Below, piece by piece: positions 25,765-33,981 of a DNA stretch of 48,313 nt (position 1 is the stretch's first letter; each line of letters opens with the position of its first letter). Source of the DNA: JBIOWF01 sp044868295. GTDB lineage: Bacteria; Actinomycetota; Actinomycetes; Streptosporangiales; Streptosporangiaceae. The stretch lies in assembly GCA_044868295.1 (NCBI GenBank), contig JBIOWF010000021.1, positions 1 to 48,313 on the forward strand, in the 5' to 3' direction. Below the pieces are notes generated by a model that did not search any database, was not told the origin of the DNA, and saw only the letters and a program-made list of their open reading frames with translations. Made by a program: the position numbers and the translations under genes.

Positions 25765-28041
25765 TCACGGGCGTGGTCGCAGACGGCCGTCCACCAGCCC
25801 CTCCAAGCCGAGCCGGACCAGCGCCTCGCCCGCGGCGGCCGCCTCCCTCAGCGCGTCTTCAAGCGCCGCCAGCTCGCGGAAGGCCCTGCCGCACACCTGC
25901 TGCTCGGCGAGAGGGAGGCGCGGGATGCGCGCCCGCCGGGCGTCGACGCGGCTGGAGCCGAGGTGCACCCGGCTGCCGCCGCCCGAACTCGTGGCGAGCC
26001 GCAGGAATCCAGCCAGGAAGTCGGGGTCCACCTGATCGCGGTCCACCCGGTAGAGAGAAAGGTGGGGGCCGAGCACGGCACCCTCCGCCTCGACCACGCG
26101 GGCGGTCAGCGGGGAGGCCACGATGTCCCCTCCGCTGACCGTCACCAGACCACGATCGGTGAAGGTCCAGCCAGACGGGAGACCGCCGGACACGAGGTCG
26201 TCGACCGTGAGCACCGGCAGGTCGCCCGCGTCGGCCTCCTTCAACGCCGAATGCCGGATGTCGACCAGCCCCGCCTTGACCAGATCGCCGATGGTCGTCG
26301 CCGGGAGGTCGTCCCACCCCTCGGACAGCACGTCCAGCTCAGGCACACCTGCCAGCCCTGCGGCGGCCTTCGTCAGCCGGTCTCGGGCGGCGGGAAAGGC
26401 GCGGGCGTCGCCCCGCGAGGAAAGATGACGCGCCGGGCTGAGGTCGACCTCGTCATCGAGGACATCGATGATCGGGACCGCGCGACTCGGGCCAGGCGGC
26501 TCCGAGCCGGCCAGGTAGGCCTCCCAAGCCGGCTCCACGAGCGACAGATCGTCGGCCACATCGGCCAGCAGAACCACCGCCGACGCCCGCTCACCGGACT
26601 TCGGGCGGCGCAGCACCCAGAGGTCGGGCCCGCCGGACGACAGCGTGATCACAGCGCGCAGAGTGCCGGCCCGCAGCAGGTTTCCCCTGATCCGCCTGCC
26701 GGAACGGCGACCGGCGGCGACCGGCGGCATCAGGATCGCGACGATGCCACCGGGCCGCACGTGCGCGAGGCAGTGCTGGACCCAGGCGAGCTCGGACTCG
26801 CCGCGCGGCGGGACCCCATAGTCCCAGCGCGGATCGCCGATGAGCTCCTCATGACCCCACACGCGCTCGTTGAACGGTGGGTCGCAGACGACGGCGTCGA
26901 ACCGCTCGCCGGGAAAGGCGTCGCGCCGGAGCGAGTCGCCGGCGGCGACCCGCGCGGTGGCCCCGCGCAGCAGCAGCCGGACGGCGGTGATCAGCGCGGC
27001 CGTCTCGCTGTTCTCCTGCCCGAGCAACCTCGCGCACCTGACACCATGATCCTTCGTCCCAGGAAGAGCCTGTGCGCCGTGTGCATGCTCCCCCGGAAGT
27101 CGGAGCACTCCAGGAGCCCCCTGCACCCCGGCCGCCTGCACCCCGGCCGCCTGCGCACCGCCTGCCTGCGCCGCAAGCTCGTGCGCACCGACCCTCTGTA
27201 CGTCGAGCCCGTACGCATCCTGGCCCCGCCCGGCGATGCGCTGTTCGCCGAGCTCCTGTGCGGCGAACCCTGGCGTGAGGAGGATGGTGCCGATGCCACA
27301 TGCCGGATCCAGGACGGACCCGCCGTCGGGGGCGGCGAGCCGCGCCATGAGCTCGGCGATCTCGCTCCGTGTGACGGACAGCCGCCGGGTGTGCGCCTCC
27401 ACGTAGCGCTCGCAGAGGAACTCGAAGGCCTCCACGTGGCCGTGCGACCGCGACAGGTCCGCGATCATGCGGATGAGCCCGGCGTCCTCCAGCCGGGTCT
27501 CGGGACGGAACGGCAGGTCGGCCGTCGCGGCCGCGATGGCATGTGGGAGCCGTACGACGAAGTCGGACCTCCGCGAAAGCCGCCCCCAGCCGTCGGCATC
27601 GCGGCAAGTGTAGAGAAGGAAGGCCCCGGCGCAACCGACCAGCTCGCCCAGCCGGAGATCGTCCACCGCCGTCCTGAGCCGCTGCCAGACCCGATCGGCG
27701 AGGGAAAGCTCGAAGGATTTGCCATTCCTGCGGAGCCAGGCCTCCACCGCTGAGAGAGCGAACAGCGGGCTGGACGCGGTGCCGCCCACCGGATCAGGGA
27801 AGTCCTCGTAGCGGCGGCGCCAGTTGCTCACCGCGGCCCGCCCGACACCGGCCAGCCGGGCGATGTCGCCCGCGTTCACAGTGGCGGTGACCCTGCCCGT
27901 GCCCGTGCCCGTGGCCGTGCCTGCGCCCGTGGCCGTGCCCGTGGCCGTGTCTGTTCCTGCGCCCGTGCCAGTAGCTCTGCCAGCGATCCTGGCGCTCGCC
28001 GGGGTGTTCCCCGCGGCATCCACTGTGGCATCGTGGCTCAT
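25765..28041 (-). CDS. N-6 adenine DNA methylase with N-terminal HTH and HsdS-like tail
   Basis: 758 aa. Residues 56-80 form a MerR/XRE-like helix-turn-helix (VNAGDIARLAGVGRAAVSNW). The N6-methyltransferase domain has SAM motif I DPACGIGTILL (245-255) and catalytic DPPF (387-390), the gamma-type form of NPPF. The C-terminus (residues about 550-758) resembles a type I specificity-subunit half (LPLAEQQVCGRAFRELAALE). Between motif I and GQEN there is an alanine/glycine/glutamine repeat insert at about 272-338. A Thr/Gly/Ala repeat lies at 22-50. No HsdR or other nuclease is nearby. The kinase (38 bases downstream) and the PP2C gene (divergent) make a kinase-methylase-phosphatase set, which suggests phosphorylation-controlled DNA modification (inference). 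Confidence 0.88.
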   Translation of the reverse strand: MSHDATVDAAGNTPASARIAGRATGTGAGTDTATGTATGAGTATGTGTGRVTATVNAGDIARLAGVGRAAVSNWRRRYEDFPDPVGGTASSPLFALSAVEAWLRRNGKSFELSLADRVWQRLRTAVDDLRLGELVGCAGAFLLYTCRDADGWGRLSRRSDFVVRLPHAIAAATADLPFRPETRLEDAGLIRMIADLSRSHGHVEAFEFLCERYVEAHTRRLSVTRSEIAELMARLAAPDGGSVLDPACGIGTILLTPGFAAQELGEQRIAGRGQDAYGLDVQRVGAHELAAQAGGAQAAGVQAAGVQGAPGVLRLPGEHAHGAQALPGTKDHGVRCARLLGQENSETAALITAVRLLLRGATARVAAGDSLRRDAFPGERFDAVVCDPPFNERVWGHEELIGDPRWDYGVPPRGESELAWVQHCLAHVRPGGIVAILMPPVAAGRRSGRRIRGNLLRAGTLRAVITLSSGGPDLWVLRRPKSGERASAVVLLADVADDLSLVEPAWEAYLAGSEPPGPSRAVPIIDVLDDEVDLSPARHLSSRGDARAFPAARDRLTKAAAGLAGVPELDVLSEGWDDLPATTIGDLVKAGLVDIRHSALKEADAGDLPVLTVDDLVSGGLPSGWTFTDRGLVTVSGGDIVASPLTARVVEAEGAVLGPHLSLYRVDRDQVDPDFLAGFLRLATSSGGGSRVHLGSSRVDARRARIPRLPLAEQQVCGRAFRELAALEDALREAAAAGEALVRLGLEGLVDGRLRPRP
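27885..27975. repeat. 6-bp periodic repeat in the methylase N-terminus
   Basis: Six-base units gcccgt / ggccgt / gcctgc repeat about 12 times, encoding the Thr-Gly/Ala-Thr stretch before the HTH. A second in-gene repeat at about 27118-27160 (ctgcaccccggccgc twice) encodes the QAAGVQ units. Confidence 0.8.
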
Positions 28042-28099
28042 GACTGCGAGCTTAACACTTCGCTTGTGAAGTCACTCAACCAATGCTTTACTCGAAACC

Positions 28100-28831
28100 A
28101 TGACGCACAACCGGCTTCGCTACGCCGCAGCATCGGACATCGGGCGCCACCGCTCGAAGAACGAGGATTCGGTGCACGCTGGCGAGCGACTTCTCGTCAT
28201 CGCGGACGGAATGGGCGGGCATGGCAACGGAGAGGTGGCGAGCGCCTCCGCGATCGGCACCTTGTCGGCCCTCGAAGAGGCCGCTCCCACGGATGACCCT
28301 GTCGCCACCCTCGACGCCGCGGTGCAGGAGGCCGGCCGCACGCTGAAGGAGCTCGCCGCGCGGGATCCCGCGCTGGAGCGGATGGGCACGACGATCACCG
28401 CGATGCTCTGGGACGGTGCCCGTTTCGCCCTTGCCCACATAGGCGATTCCCGGGCGTACATGCTCCGGGGTGGCGCTCTCTACCAGATCACGCGTGATCA
28501 CACCTTGGTCCAGTCACTCGTGGACGACGGGCGCATGAGTCCCGAGCAGGCCGCCCGCCATCCGAACCGGTCTCTGCTGCTGCGGGCCTTGGAGACCAGC
28601 GGCTTCGCCGACCTGGACCTGTCGCTGCGCGAGGCCTACGTTGGCGACCGCTACCTGCTCTGCTCCGACGGGCTCACGGCGGTCGTGGACCCCGAGACGC
28701 TTCACAACGTGCTGACCACCATCCCGGACCCGGAAGAGGCGGTCCGCTACCTCATCGAGCTGGCCAACGAGGCCGGTGGGCCGGACAACATCACGTGCAT
28801 CGTCGCCGACGTCGAGGCCGCCTCCGATTGA
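28100..28831 (+). CDS. PP2C-family Ser/Thr phosphatase
   Basis: 243 aa, a complete single-domain PPM phosphatase. Metal-binding and catalytic motifs are in order: SDIGRHRSKNEDS, VIADGMGGHGNGE, HIGDSRAYMLRGG, LCSDGLTAVV and GGPDNITCIV. No membrane segment, so it is cytosolic. The gene is divergent from the HTH-methylase with only 58 bases between starts, so they share a control region. It is the natural partner of the Ser/Thr kinase two genes away. Confidence 0.94.
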   Translation: MTHNRLRYAAASDIGRHRSKNEDSVHAGERLLVIADGMGGHGNGEVASASAIGTLSALEEAAPTDDPVATLDAAVQEAGRTLKELAARDPALERMGTTITAMLWDGARFALAHIGDSRAYMLRGGALYQITRDHTLVQSLVDDGRMSPEQAARHPNRSLLLRALETSGFADLDLSLREAYVGDRYLLCSDGLTAVVDPETLHNVLTTIPDPEEAVRYLIELANEAGGPDNITCIVADVEAASD

Positions 28832-28880
28832 CTCGTCTTGACTCTTGACCACTTGATCTCTTGAAGAGATGGGCCAGAGA

Positions 28881-28920
28881 CGTACGGGCTGCCGCCCAGA
28901 AGATGGGCGGCAGCCGTACG
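28881..28920. terminator. Bidirectional hairpin terminator
   Basis: CGTACGGGCTGCCGCCC at 28881-28897 pairs with GGGCGGCAGCCGTACG at 28905-28920, with one bulged G and a 7-base loop. It separates the convergent phosphatase and HNH nuclease genes. Its outer CGTACGG matches that of the hairpin at 18133-18170. Confidence 0.8.
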
Positions 28921-28962
28921 GGAGGGCCGGACACCGGATGATCAGGCCGTCAGGACCCGGTG

Positions 28963-29595
28963 TCAGCAGTAGCCGAGCATGGTGGTCAGCGCGGTCTTCT
29001 CGCTGCTCTGGAGCGTCAGCCCCCACTCGTACTTCACGTCGATCCAGGCCTTGGCGTAGGTGCACCAGAACGAGGTCAACGAGGGCCTCCACGTGCTCGG
29101 GTCCTGGTCGCCCTTGGCCTGGTTGACGTTGTCGGTGACCGCCCAGAGCTGGGCGTTCGTCAGGTCGTTGGCGAAGGAGCGCCGCTTGGACGTCGTCCAG
29201 GCGTAGGCGCCCGACCGCCAGGCCTCGGACAGCGGGACCATGTGGTCGATGTCGACGTCCGAGGCGGCGTACCAGGTCTCCCCGTCGTAGGGGCTGTACC
29301 AGCTGCCGGAGGTTGCGGCGCAGCTGGAGTTGGTCACGACATCGGTGCCGTCGCGCATGAGCACGGTCTCCCGGGTGTTGCACGTGCCGGAGATCGTGAT
29401 CCAGTGGGGGAACAGATCTCGGTCATAGGTGTCGGCGTTGGTCTCGGCGGCGACGGTGAGCGCGGACAGTTCGGTCTCGGCGACGCTCAGGGAGGGGATG
29501 TCGGATGGGGCGGCGCTGGCGGGGCCGGCGATGAGGCCCAGAGTGAGGGAAAGTGCCGTCACGGTGGCCAGCGTGAAAGCGACGACTCGCTTCAC
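28963..29595 (-). CDS. Secreted HNH-family nuclease (DUF1524-like)
   Basis: 210 aa with a Sec signal peptide (AFTLATVTALSLTLGLIAG, cleavage after ASA at about residue 28). The mature domain carries the HNH core DVDIDHMVPLSEAWRSGA, the asparagine stretch NDLTNAQLWAVTDNVNQAKG, and the C-terminal FWCTYAKAWIDVKYEWGL. The paired cysteines (CNTRE, SSCAA, FWCTY, LGYC) would form disulfides outside the cell. Similar secreted nucleases are common in streptomycetes and may scavenge DNA; the role here is inferred. Confidence 0.88.
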   Translation of the reverse strand: MKRVVAFTLATVTALSLTLGLIAGPASAAPSDIPSLSVAETELSALTVAAETNADTYDRDLFPHWITISGTCNTRETVLMRDGTDVVTNSSCAATSGSWYSPYDGETWYAASDVDIDHMVPLSEAWRSGAYAWTTSKRRSFANDLTNAQLWAVTDNVNQAKGDQDPSTWRPSLTSFWCTYAKAWIDVKYEWGLTLQSSEKTALTTMLGYC

Positions 29596-29866
29596 GAGTC
29601 TCTCCTTCTGTCCACAACCCCGGCCAGGATTGGGGGATCCTGGTCAACTACGGAGTTGATCAGACATAAGGGACAGTCGCAGTGCGGAAATTAGCCTGAA
29701 ATAGCAGGCTTTGCCCACGAGAAATGCTCACGTTCGTCTGGTCCCGCCACTAACTTCCAGACCCAGAGCGATGATCTGCGCTTACGCATCAGCGAAGATC
29801 GACAAAATGTCCGACAAAGAGTAGAAATGTGTGTAAAGATCTCGTTAACGCCGGGTTCCCGGCCTG

Positions 29867-30262
29867 TCAGCCGGTCTGGCGGCCGAGCAGCCGTTCCAGC
29901 AGCCGGGCGTCACCTGGCCACGCGTCCAGCAGCACATCCCTGGGCATCTGGCGGGCCGCGTAGCGAAGCGCGAGAGCCACCACCACGATGTCGTCCAACG
30001 GGCCGATCACCGGCAGGAACTCCGGGATCAGGTCGATCGGGGACAGGACCCACAGTCCCGCCACGACAACTGCGATCTTGGCTCTGCGCGGCACGCGCGG
30101 ATCGCGGCGCAGCCGCCCGACGGTCGTGACGCACGCGGGGATGAACTGCGCCACGTCCTTGAGAAGACCAGGAGGCAGGCGCCGTGCAGCCAGCCAGAGC
30201 GCCGCCCAGCCGAGGATCAATACAGCCCCGGCGATCCCGGCACCGATAGCCCACTCTCGCAT
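29867..30262 (-). CDS. DUF1232 (YkvA-like) membrane protein
   Basis: 131 aa from ATG 30262, chosen because AGGAG stands seven bases upstream; the frame is open further without support. A first membrane helix is at about residues 5-27. The diagnostic DUF1232 segment is RRAKIAVVVAGLWVLSPIDL followed by IPEFLPVIGPLDDIVVVALA. The family function is unknown. Its 5' neighbour region (29596-29866 on the other side) shows no gene. Confidence 0.85.
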   Translation of the reverse strand: MREWAIGAGIAGAVLILGWAALWLAARRLPPGLLKDVAQFIPACVTTVGRLRRDPRVPRRAKIAVVVAGLWVLSPIDLIPEFLPVIGPLDDIVVVALALRYAARQMPRDVLLDAWPGDARLLERLLGRQTG

Positions 30263-30405
30263 GGCTCTACTCCTAAGTACGTTCGCCAGGCGCGCACTCT
30301 CTGATGCGCCTGCTTCCCCTGTCGCGCGCTCCCCCTCCACAAGTCTGCCCGCCGGGCCACGACGCCGGCGGGACCAAGACCGCTCTCCAGGACTAACAGG
30401 CCGCG

Positions 30406-31413
30406 CTAGCCGGGCGGCCGGAGCTCACCGGATCCACGGACGATCAGCTGCACCGGAAGGACCACACGGCGAGGCGGACCGCTCTCACCGTTGATCCGGT
30501 CGAACAGCAGCGCCGCCGCCTCGCCCCCCAGCCGCCGGGGATCCTGGGAGATCGCGGTGACCGGTGGATTGAGCGAGTCCGCGCCGAAGAAGTCGTCGAA
30601 GCTGACGTGCGCGATATCGGTGCGGTCGCTGAGATGGAGCGCGCGGACGACCCCCAGCGAGGTGCGGGCGTTCGCCGAGATCACCGCTGTCGGGGGCGGG
30701 TCGGCCTTCAGCAGGTCCACCATCGCGGCGGTGGAGTTCTGGACGTCCATCATGTTGACCCGGACCAGCCGCTCATCCACCGGGATCCCGGCGTCGACGA
30801 GGGCGGCCCGGAAGCCCTGATAGCGCAGCCGCGTGGTGTAGACGTGCAGTCGGTCGCCGACGAAGGCGACGCGCCGATGGCCGTGCCGGATCAGATGTCC
30901 GGTCGCCAGCCGCGCGCCGGACTCGTTGTCCGCGAGCACGGTGTCGGAATCATGCTGGATCGGCGGGCGGTCGACGAACACCGAGGGCAGCCGCGCCGGC
31001 AGGCGGCTCAGGTAGGAGTGGTCGCCCGACGTCGGGGTGATGATCAGGCCGGCGACCCGGCGATCGGCCAGGCCTCTGACGGCGACCTGCTCGTTCTCCG
31101 GGGCGTAGCCCGAACTGGTGATGACCACGAACATGCCGCGCTCACGCGCGGCCTCCTCGATGGCGCTGGTCACCTCGGCGAAGAACGGGTCGGCGATGTT
31201 CTCCACGACCAGCCCGATGGCGTCGTCCCGTCCCACCCGCAGCGAGCGAGCCACCGGGTTGGGGTAGAAGCCGAGCTCCCGGATCGCCTCCCGGACGCGC
31301 TCGGCGGTGCCCGTGGCGACGCCCGGGTCGTCGTTGATGACCCGGGAGACCGTCTTCGGGCTCACCCCCGCGAGCACGGACACGTCACGCAAGGTGGGGC
31401 GACGGGACATCAT
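30406..31413 (-). CDS. LacI-family repressor of the sugar regulon
   Basis: 335 aa. The DNA-binding helix-turn-helix TLRDVSVLAGVSPKTVSRVI (residues 7-26) is followed by the hinge helix PVARSLR. A periplasmic-binding-like sensor domain (IGLVVENIADPFFAEVTSAI) completes it. The start overlaps the stop of the PfkB kinase gene by four bases, so repressor and kinase are coupled. LacI proteins bind palindromes with a central CpG; the two matching sites at 32449-32460 and 40638-40653 are the best candidates. The inducer is presumably the imported sugar or a phosphorylated product. Confidence 0.93.
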   Translation of the reverse strand: MMSRRPTLRDVSVLAGVSPKTVSRVINDDPGVATGTAERVREAIRELGFYPNPVARSLRVGRDDAIGLVVENIADPFFAEVTSAIEEAARERGMFVVITSSGYAPENEQVAVRGLADRRVAGLIITPTSGDHSYLSRLPARLPSVFVDRPPIQHDSDTVLADNESGARLATGHLIRHGHRRVAFVGDRLHVYTTRLRYQGFRAALVDAGIPVDERLVRVNMMDVQNSTAAMVDLLKADPPPTAVISANARTSLGVVRALHLSDRTDIAHVSFDDFFGADSLNPPVTAISQDPRRLGGEAAALLFDRINGESGPPRRVVLPVQLIVRGSGELRPPG

Positions 31414-32411
31414 GCCTCCGCTCGAGCCGCCATGCCCGCGGGCAGGTCGTGTTCCGGCCTGGCCGTACCGGACAGGCGGGTCACGAGCTGACGGGCCCGC
31501 TCCGGGTCGACTCCCCCGGCGAGCTCCTGCTCGACGGAGGCAGTGGCCGTGGCGACGGCGAACATGATCGCGTCGATTCCGTCGCGGCCCTCCTCCATCG
31601 CCTCGACGAGGCCGCCGACGAACGAGTCGCCGGCTCCGATGGGGTTAACGACCGCCACCTTGATCGCGGGCACCCAGGACACACCGTCGAGGTCGCCGAA
31701 CGCGGTCCCGGACGCGCCCGCGGTGACCGCCGCCGAGCGGGCGCCACGCCGGCACAACTCCTTGACCGCCGCGCAGGCCCTCTGCGGAACCTCTGGACTG
31801 CTCTCCTCCACCGACTCGTCGGAGAGCCCCCACAGGATCCCCTCGGCCTCCGCCAGGTTCGGCGTGACGATGTCGGGCCCGGCGCTCAGCGTTCCGGCGA
31901 GAGCCGTACGCGCGGCGTCGACCACCACCCGCACTCCGGCGCGTCGGCCGATGGCCACGAGGCGACCGTACGCGTCGTCGGGCACGCCGGGAGGAAGGCT
32001 GCCGGAGCACACCAGCGTCCGATGCCGTCCCGTGGCCAGCTCCTCATCCACCGCCTGCTCGAACCTGAGCCAACCGTCGGCCGGGATCTCCGGGCCCGGC
32101 TCGTTGAGCACGGTAACCCGCCCGGAGTCCTCCAGATAGATGGTGGCGACCCGAACCTCACCGGCGACCGGAACGCCGACGAAGTCGACCGGCTCCATGG
32201 CGCACAGGCGCGCGAGCACGGCCGCGTCGATCTCCGGTTGGAAGCTCACCAACGTGGCCCGCTGCCCGAAGGCCGCGGCCACACGGCCGACGTTGAGGCC
32301 CTTGCCGCCCGCGGTCACCATCGCGCGGGACGGCCGCAGCACGCTCCCGGGCCGCAACTCGGGCAGTCGCACGGTCCGGTCAACGGTGATGTTGGGGGTC
32401 GCGATGAGCAA
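31410..32411 (-). CDS. PfkB-family sugar(-phosphate) kinase, 1-phosphofructokinase/tagatose-6-P kinase type
   Basis: 333 aa. I choose TTG 32411 because AAGGAGG lies just upstream; the longer frame adds no homology. Motifs: TPNITVDRTVRL at the N-terminus, the glycine-rich VTAGGKGLNVGRVAAAFGQ, and the catalytic GAGDSFVGG near residue 240. These place it with 1-phosphofructokinases and tagatose-6-phosphate kinases. With two LacD-type aldolases in the same regulon, phosphorylation of a ketohexose phosphate at C1 is the likely reaction. It is coupled to the LacI gene. Confidence 0.9.
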   Translation of the reverse strand: MLIATPNITVDRTVRLPELRPGSVLRPSRAMVTAGGKGLNVGRVAAAFGQRATLVSFQPEIDAAVLARLCAMEPVDFVGVPVAGEVRVATIYLEDSGRVTVLNEPGPEIPADGWLRFEQAVDEELATGRHRTLVCSGSLPPGVPDDAYGRLVAIGRRAGVRVVVDAARTALAGTLSAGPDIVTPNLAEAEGILWGLSDESVEESSPEVPQRACAAVKELCRRGARSAAVTAGASGTAFGDLDGVSWVPAIKVAVVNPIGAGDSFVGGLVEAMEEGRDGIDAIMFAVATATASVEQELAGGVDPERARQLVTRLSGTARPEHDLPAGMAARAEA

Positions 32412-32742
32412 GGGTCCTCCTTGCCGGAGTCGTCCAACGGGGGGATGTGACATCGATGTCGAGGATACCGGTCATATGAGTCCGAAAAGGAGCGCCGCCA
32501 CCTGATCCCCCGCCACCTGATCCGCCAGCGGCGGGGCCGCCCACCAGAGCCGCCCGTCGCACCCAGCCGTCGCGCAGCCGACCAAGGCCGTCCGGCATGC
32601 CCGGCCGTTCTGCAGCCGCCCGTAGCCACCCGGCGCACCCAGCCGTTGGGCCGCCGAACAGAGCCGCGCGGTGCGGCCGGCCGCTCGACCGGCCGCCCGG
32701 CCGACTGGCTGGGCCGACCGGCTGGGCCAGGCGTCGCCATGG
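32412..32742. other. Spacer between the LacD gene and the PfkB gene
   Basis: 331 bases. The PfkB-proximal part holds the operator at 32449-32460. The rest is very GC-rich, with degenerate copies of ggccgaccggctgg and related phrases around 32670-32735 that can fold into several competing hairpins, perhaps ending the LacD transcript. No gene supported. Confidence 0.5.
32449..32460. promoter_or_regulatory. Putative LacI operator before the pfkB-lacI transcript
   Basis: GACATCGATGTC is a perfect 12-base palindrome with central CpG, about 40 bases upstream of the PfkB start. The identical core occurs in the longer palindrome at 40638-40653 before the other operon. Confidence 0.75.
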
Positions 32743-33753
32743 CTAGCGTCCGTACGACTCGTACCAGTTCACAGGCAGCGCGGCCGCTGCGGCGTCGACC
32801 GAGAGACGTTCATCCCATGGCCGGCCGAGTGAACGAACGATCGCGTTCAGCGCCGCCAGTCGCTCACCGGCCCGGGCGACCGCTGCGCGCCGCTCGTCCT
32901 CCGGCAGGTGGCCGACCGCGTCTCCCCACACGGCCCGGCCGGCGATGTACCCGCTGGCCCCCGCCCCGGCGCTGATCTCCATCTGCACCGCGAAGTCCTC
33001 GTACCCGGCCCCCTCGCTGAGCAGCACCCACGGCACGTCGAGCCCCGCGTCGAGATCCCTCGCCGCGGCGGCCGCCGACGCCCGCTCGGCGACCGATCCG
33101 ATCGAGCCGGGAAACTGCACCTTGAGGATGTCGGCGCCCAGGCCGGCGAACTCGGCCGCGGCCGCGACGATGGCGTCCGCGCGGCGGTGCCGTACGGACG
33201 GGTCGCCTGGATCCTCCCCCTCCAGGGGATACCAGATCGGCTCGACGACCAGGGGCAGCTGCTGTTCCCGGCAGGACGCGACCAGGTCGGCCACCAGCGT
33301 GCGCTGTGCGGCGGCGACGTCGGCGACCTCGCGGCGGTAGAAGAGGAACAGCTTCACCCCGTCCGCGCCGACCTTCGCGATCTTGTCTGTGGTCCAGCCC
33401 GGCCGCAGCGTCGTCTCCAGGCCCCATCCCCCTGGGGTGTAGCTGAGCCGCTCGATGGGGGCCAGCAGGCCCACCGAGCCCGGCAGCGCACGAGTGACGA
33501 TGGCCTGGCCCAGAGACCACATCGGGTCGACGAGCAGCGCGGACGCGTGCCGTGACAGCTCGGTCACCAGCTCCAGCTTGGAGGCGACCACGGTCTCGTG
33601 CGGCACGTTGGAGATGTCCTTGTCGAACAGCTCCAGATAGTTCTCCGGATGGTCGATCGCGGCGATGCAGAAGAACCCGTCCTCGGTGGCGAGGCGGGCC
33701 AGCCTGCGTAGTGTGCCGAGCCGCTGGAGATCGACGGCGTGATCGAGTTTCAC
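32743..33753 (-). CDS. LacD-type class I aldolase (tagatose 1,6-bisphosphate aldolase family), copy 1
   Basis: 336 aa, full length for LacD. Class I aldolases use a lysine Schiff base. The two conserved lysines of LacD appear as Lys134 in GADGVKLFLFYR and Lys211 in ADILKVQFPGS. The substrate region VVEPIWYPLEG and ASGYIAGRAVWGDAV also match. It splits a ketohexose 1,6-bisphosphate (or analogue) to two trioses. It shares the strand with the ABC importer upstream but is 228 bases from it. A second, diverged copy lies at 37152-38057. Confidence 0.9.
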   Translation of the reverse strand: MKLDHAVDLQRLGTLRRLARLATEDGFFCIAAIDHPENYLELFDKDISNVPHETVVASKLELVTELSRHASALLVDPMWSLGQAIVTRALPGSVGLLAPIERLSYTPGGWGLETTLRPGWTTDKIAKVGADGVKLFLFYRREVADVAAAQRTLVADLVASCREQQLPLVVEPIWYPLEGEDPGDPSVRHRRADAIVAAAAEFAGLGADILKVQFPGSIGSVAERASAAAAARDLDAGLDVPWVLLSEGAGYEDFAVQMEISAGAGASGYIAGRAVWGDAVGHLPEDERRAAVARAGERLAALNAIVRSLGRPWDERLSVDAAAAALPVNWYESYGR

Positions 33754-33981
33754 GTCGGCGCCCTTCTGTGAGTGATACGGCCAGTGAGTGCCGCCCGGTT
33801 ACCGCCCCCGACCGAGGCCCGTGCCGGCGACCGGTGAGCACCACCGGCGGTCGCCCCCGGACGTGGCCGGTGACTGCCACCGGAGCCTCCCCAGGACGTG
33901 GCCGGTGACCACGGCCGGTGGCTGCCGTGATGCGATGGCCGGGCCGGGTCGAATGCGCCCGGCACCGCGCCGCCGGCCAGG

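Noticed and set aside
24836..28831. Standard type I restriction-modification or Pgl/BREX locus
   Set aside because: No HsdR, separate HsdS, PglZ or BrxL is present in the window; only methylase, kinase and phosphatase are seen.
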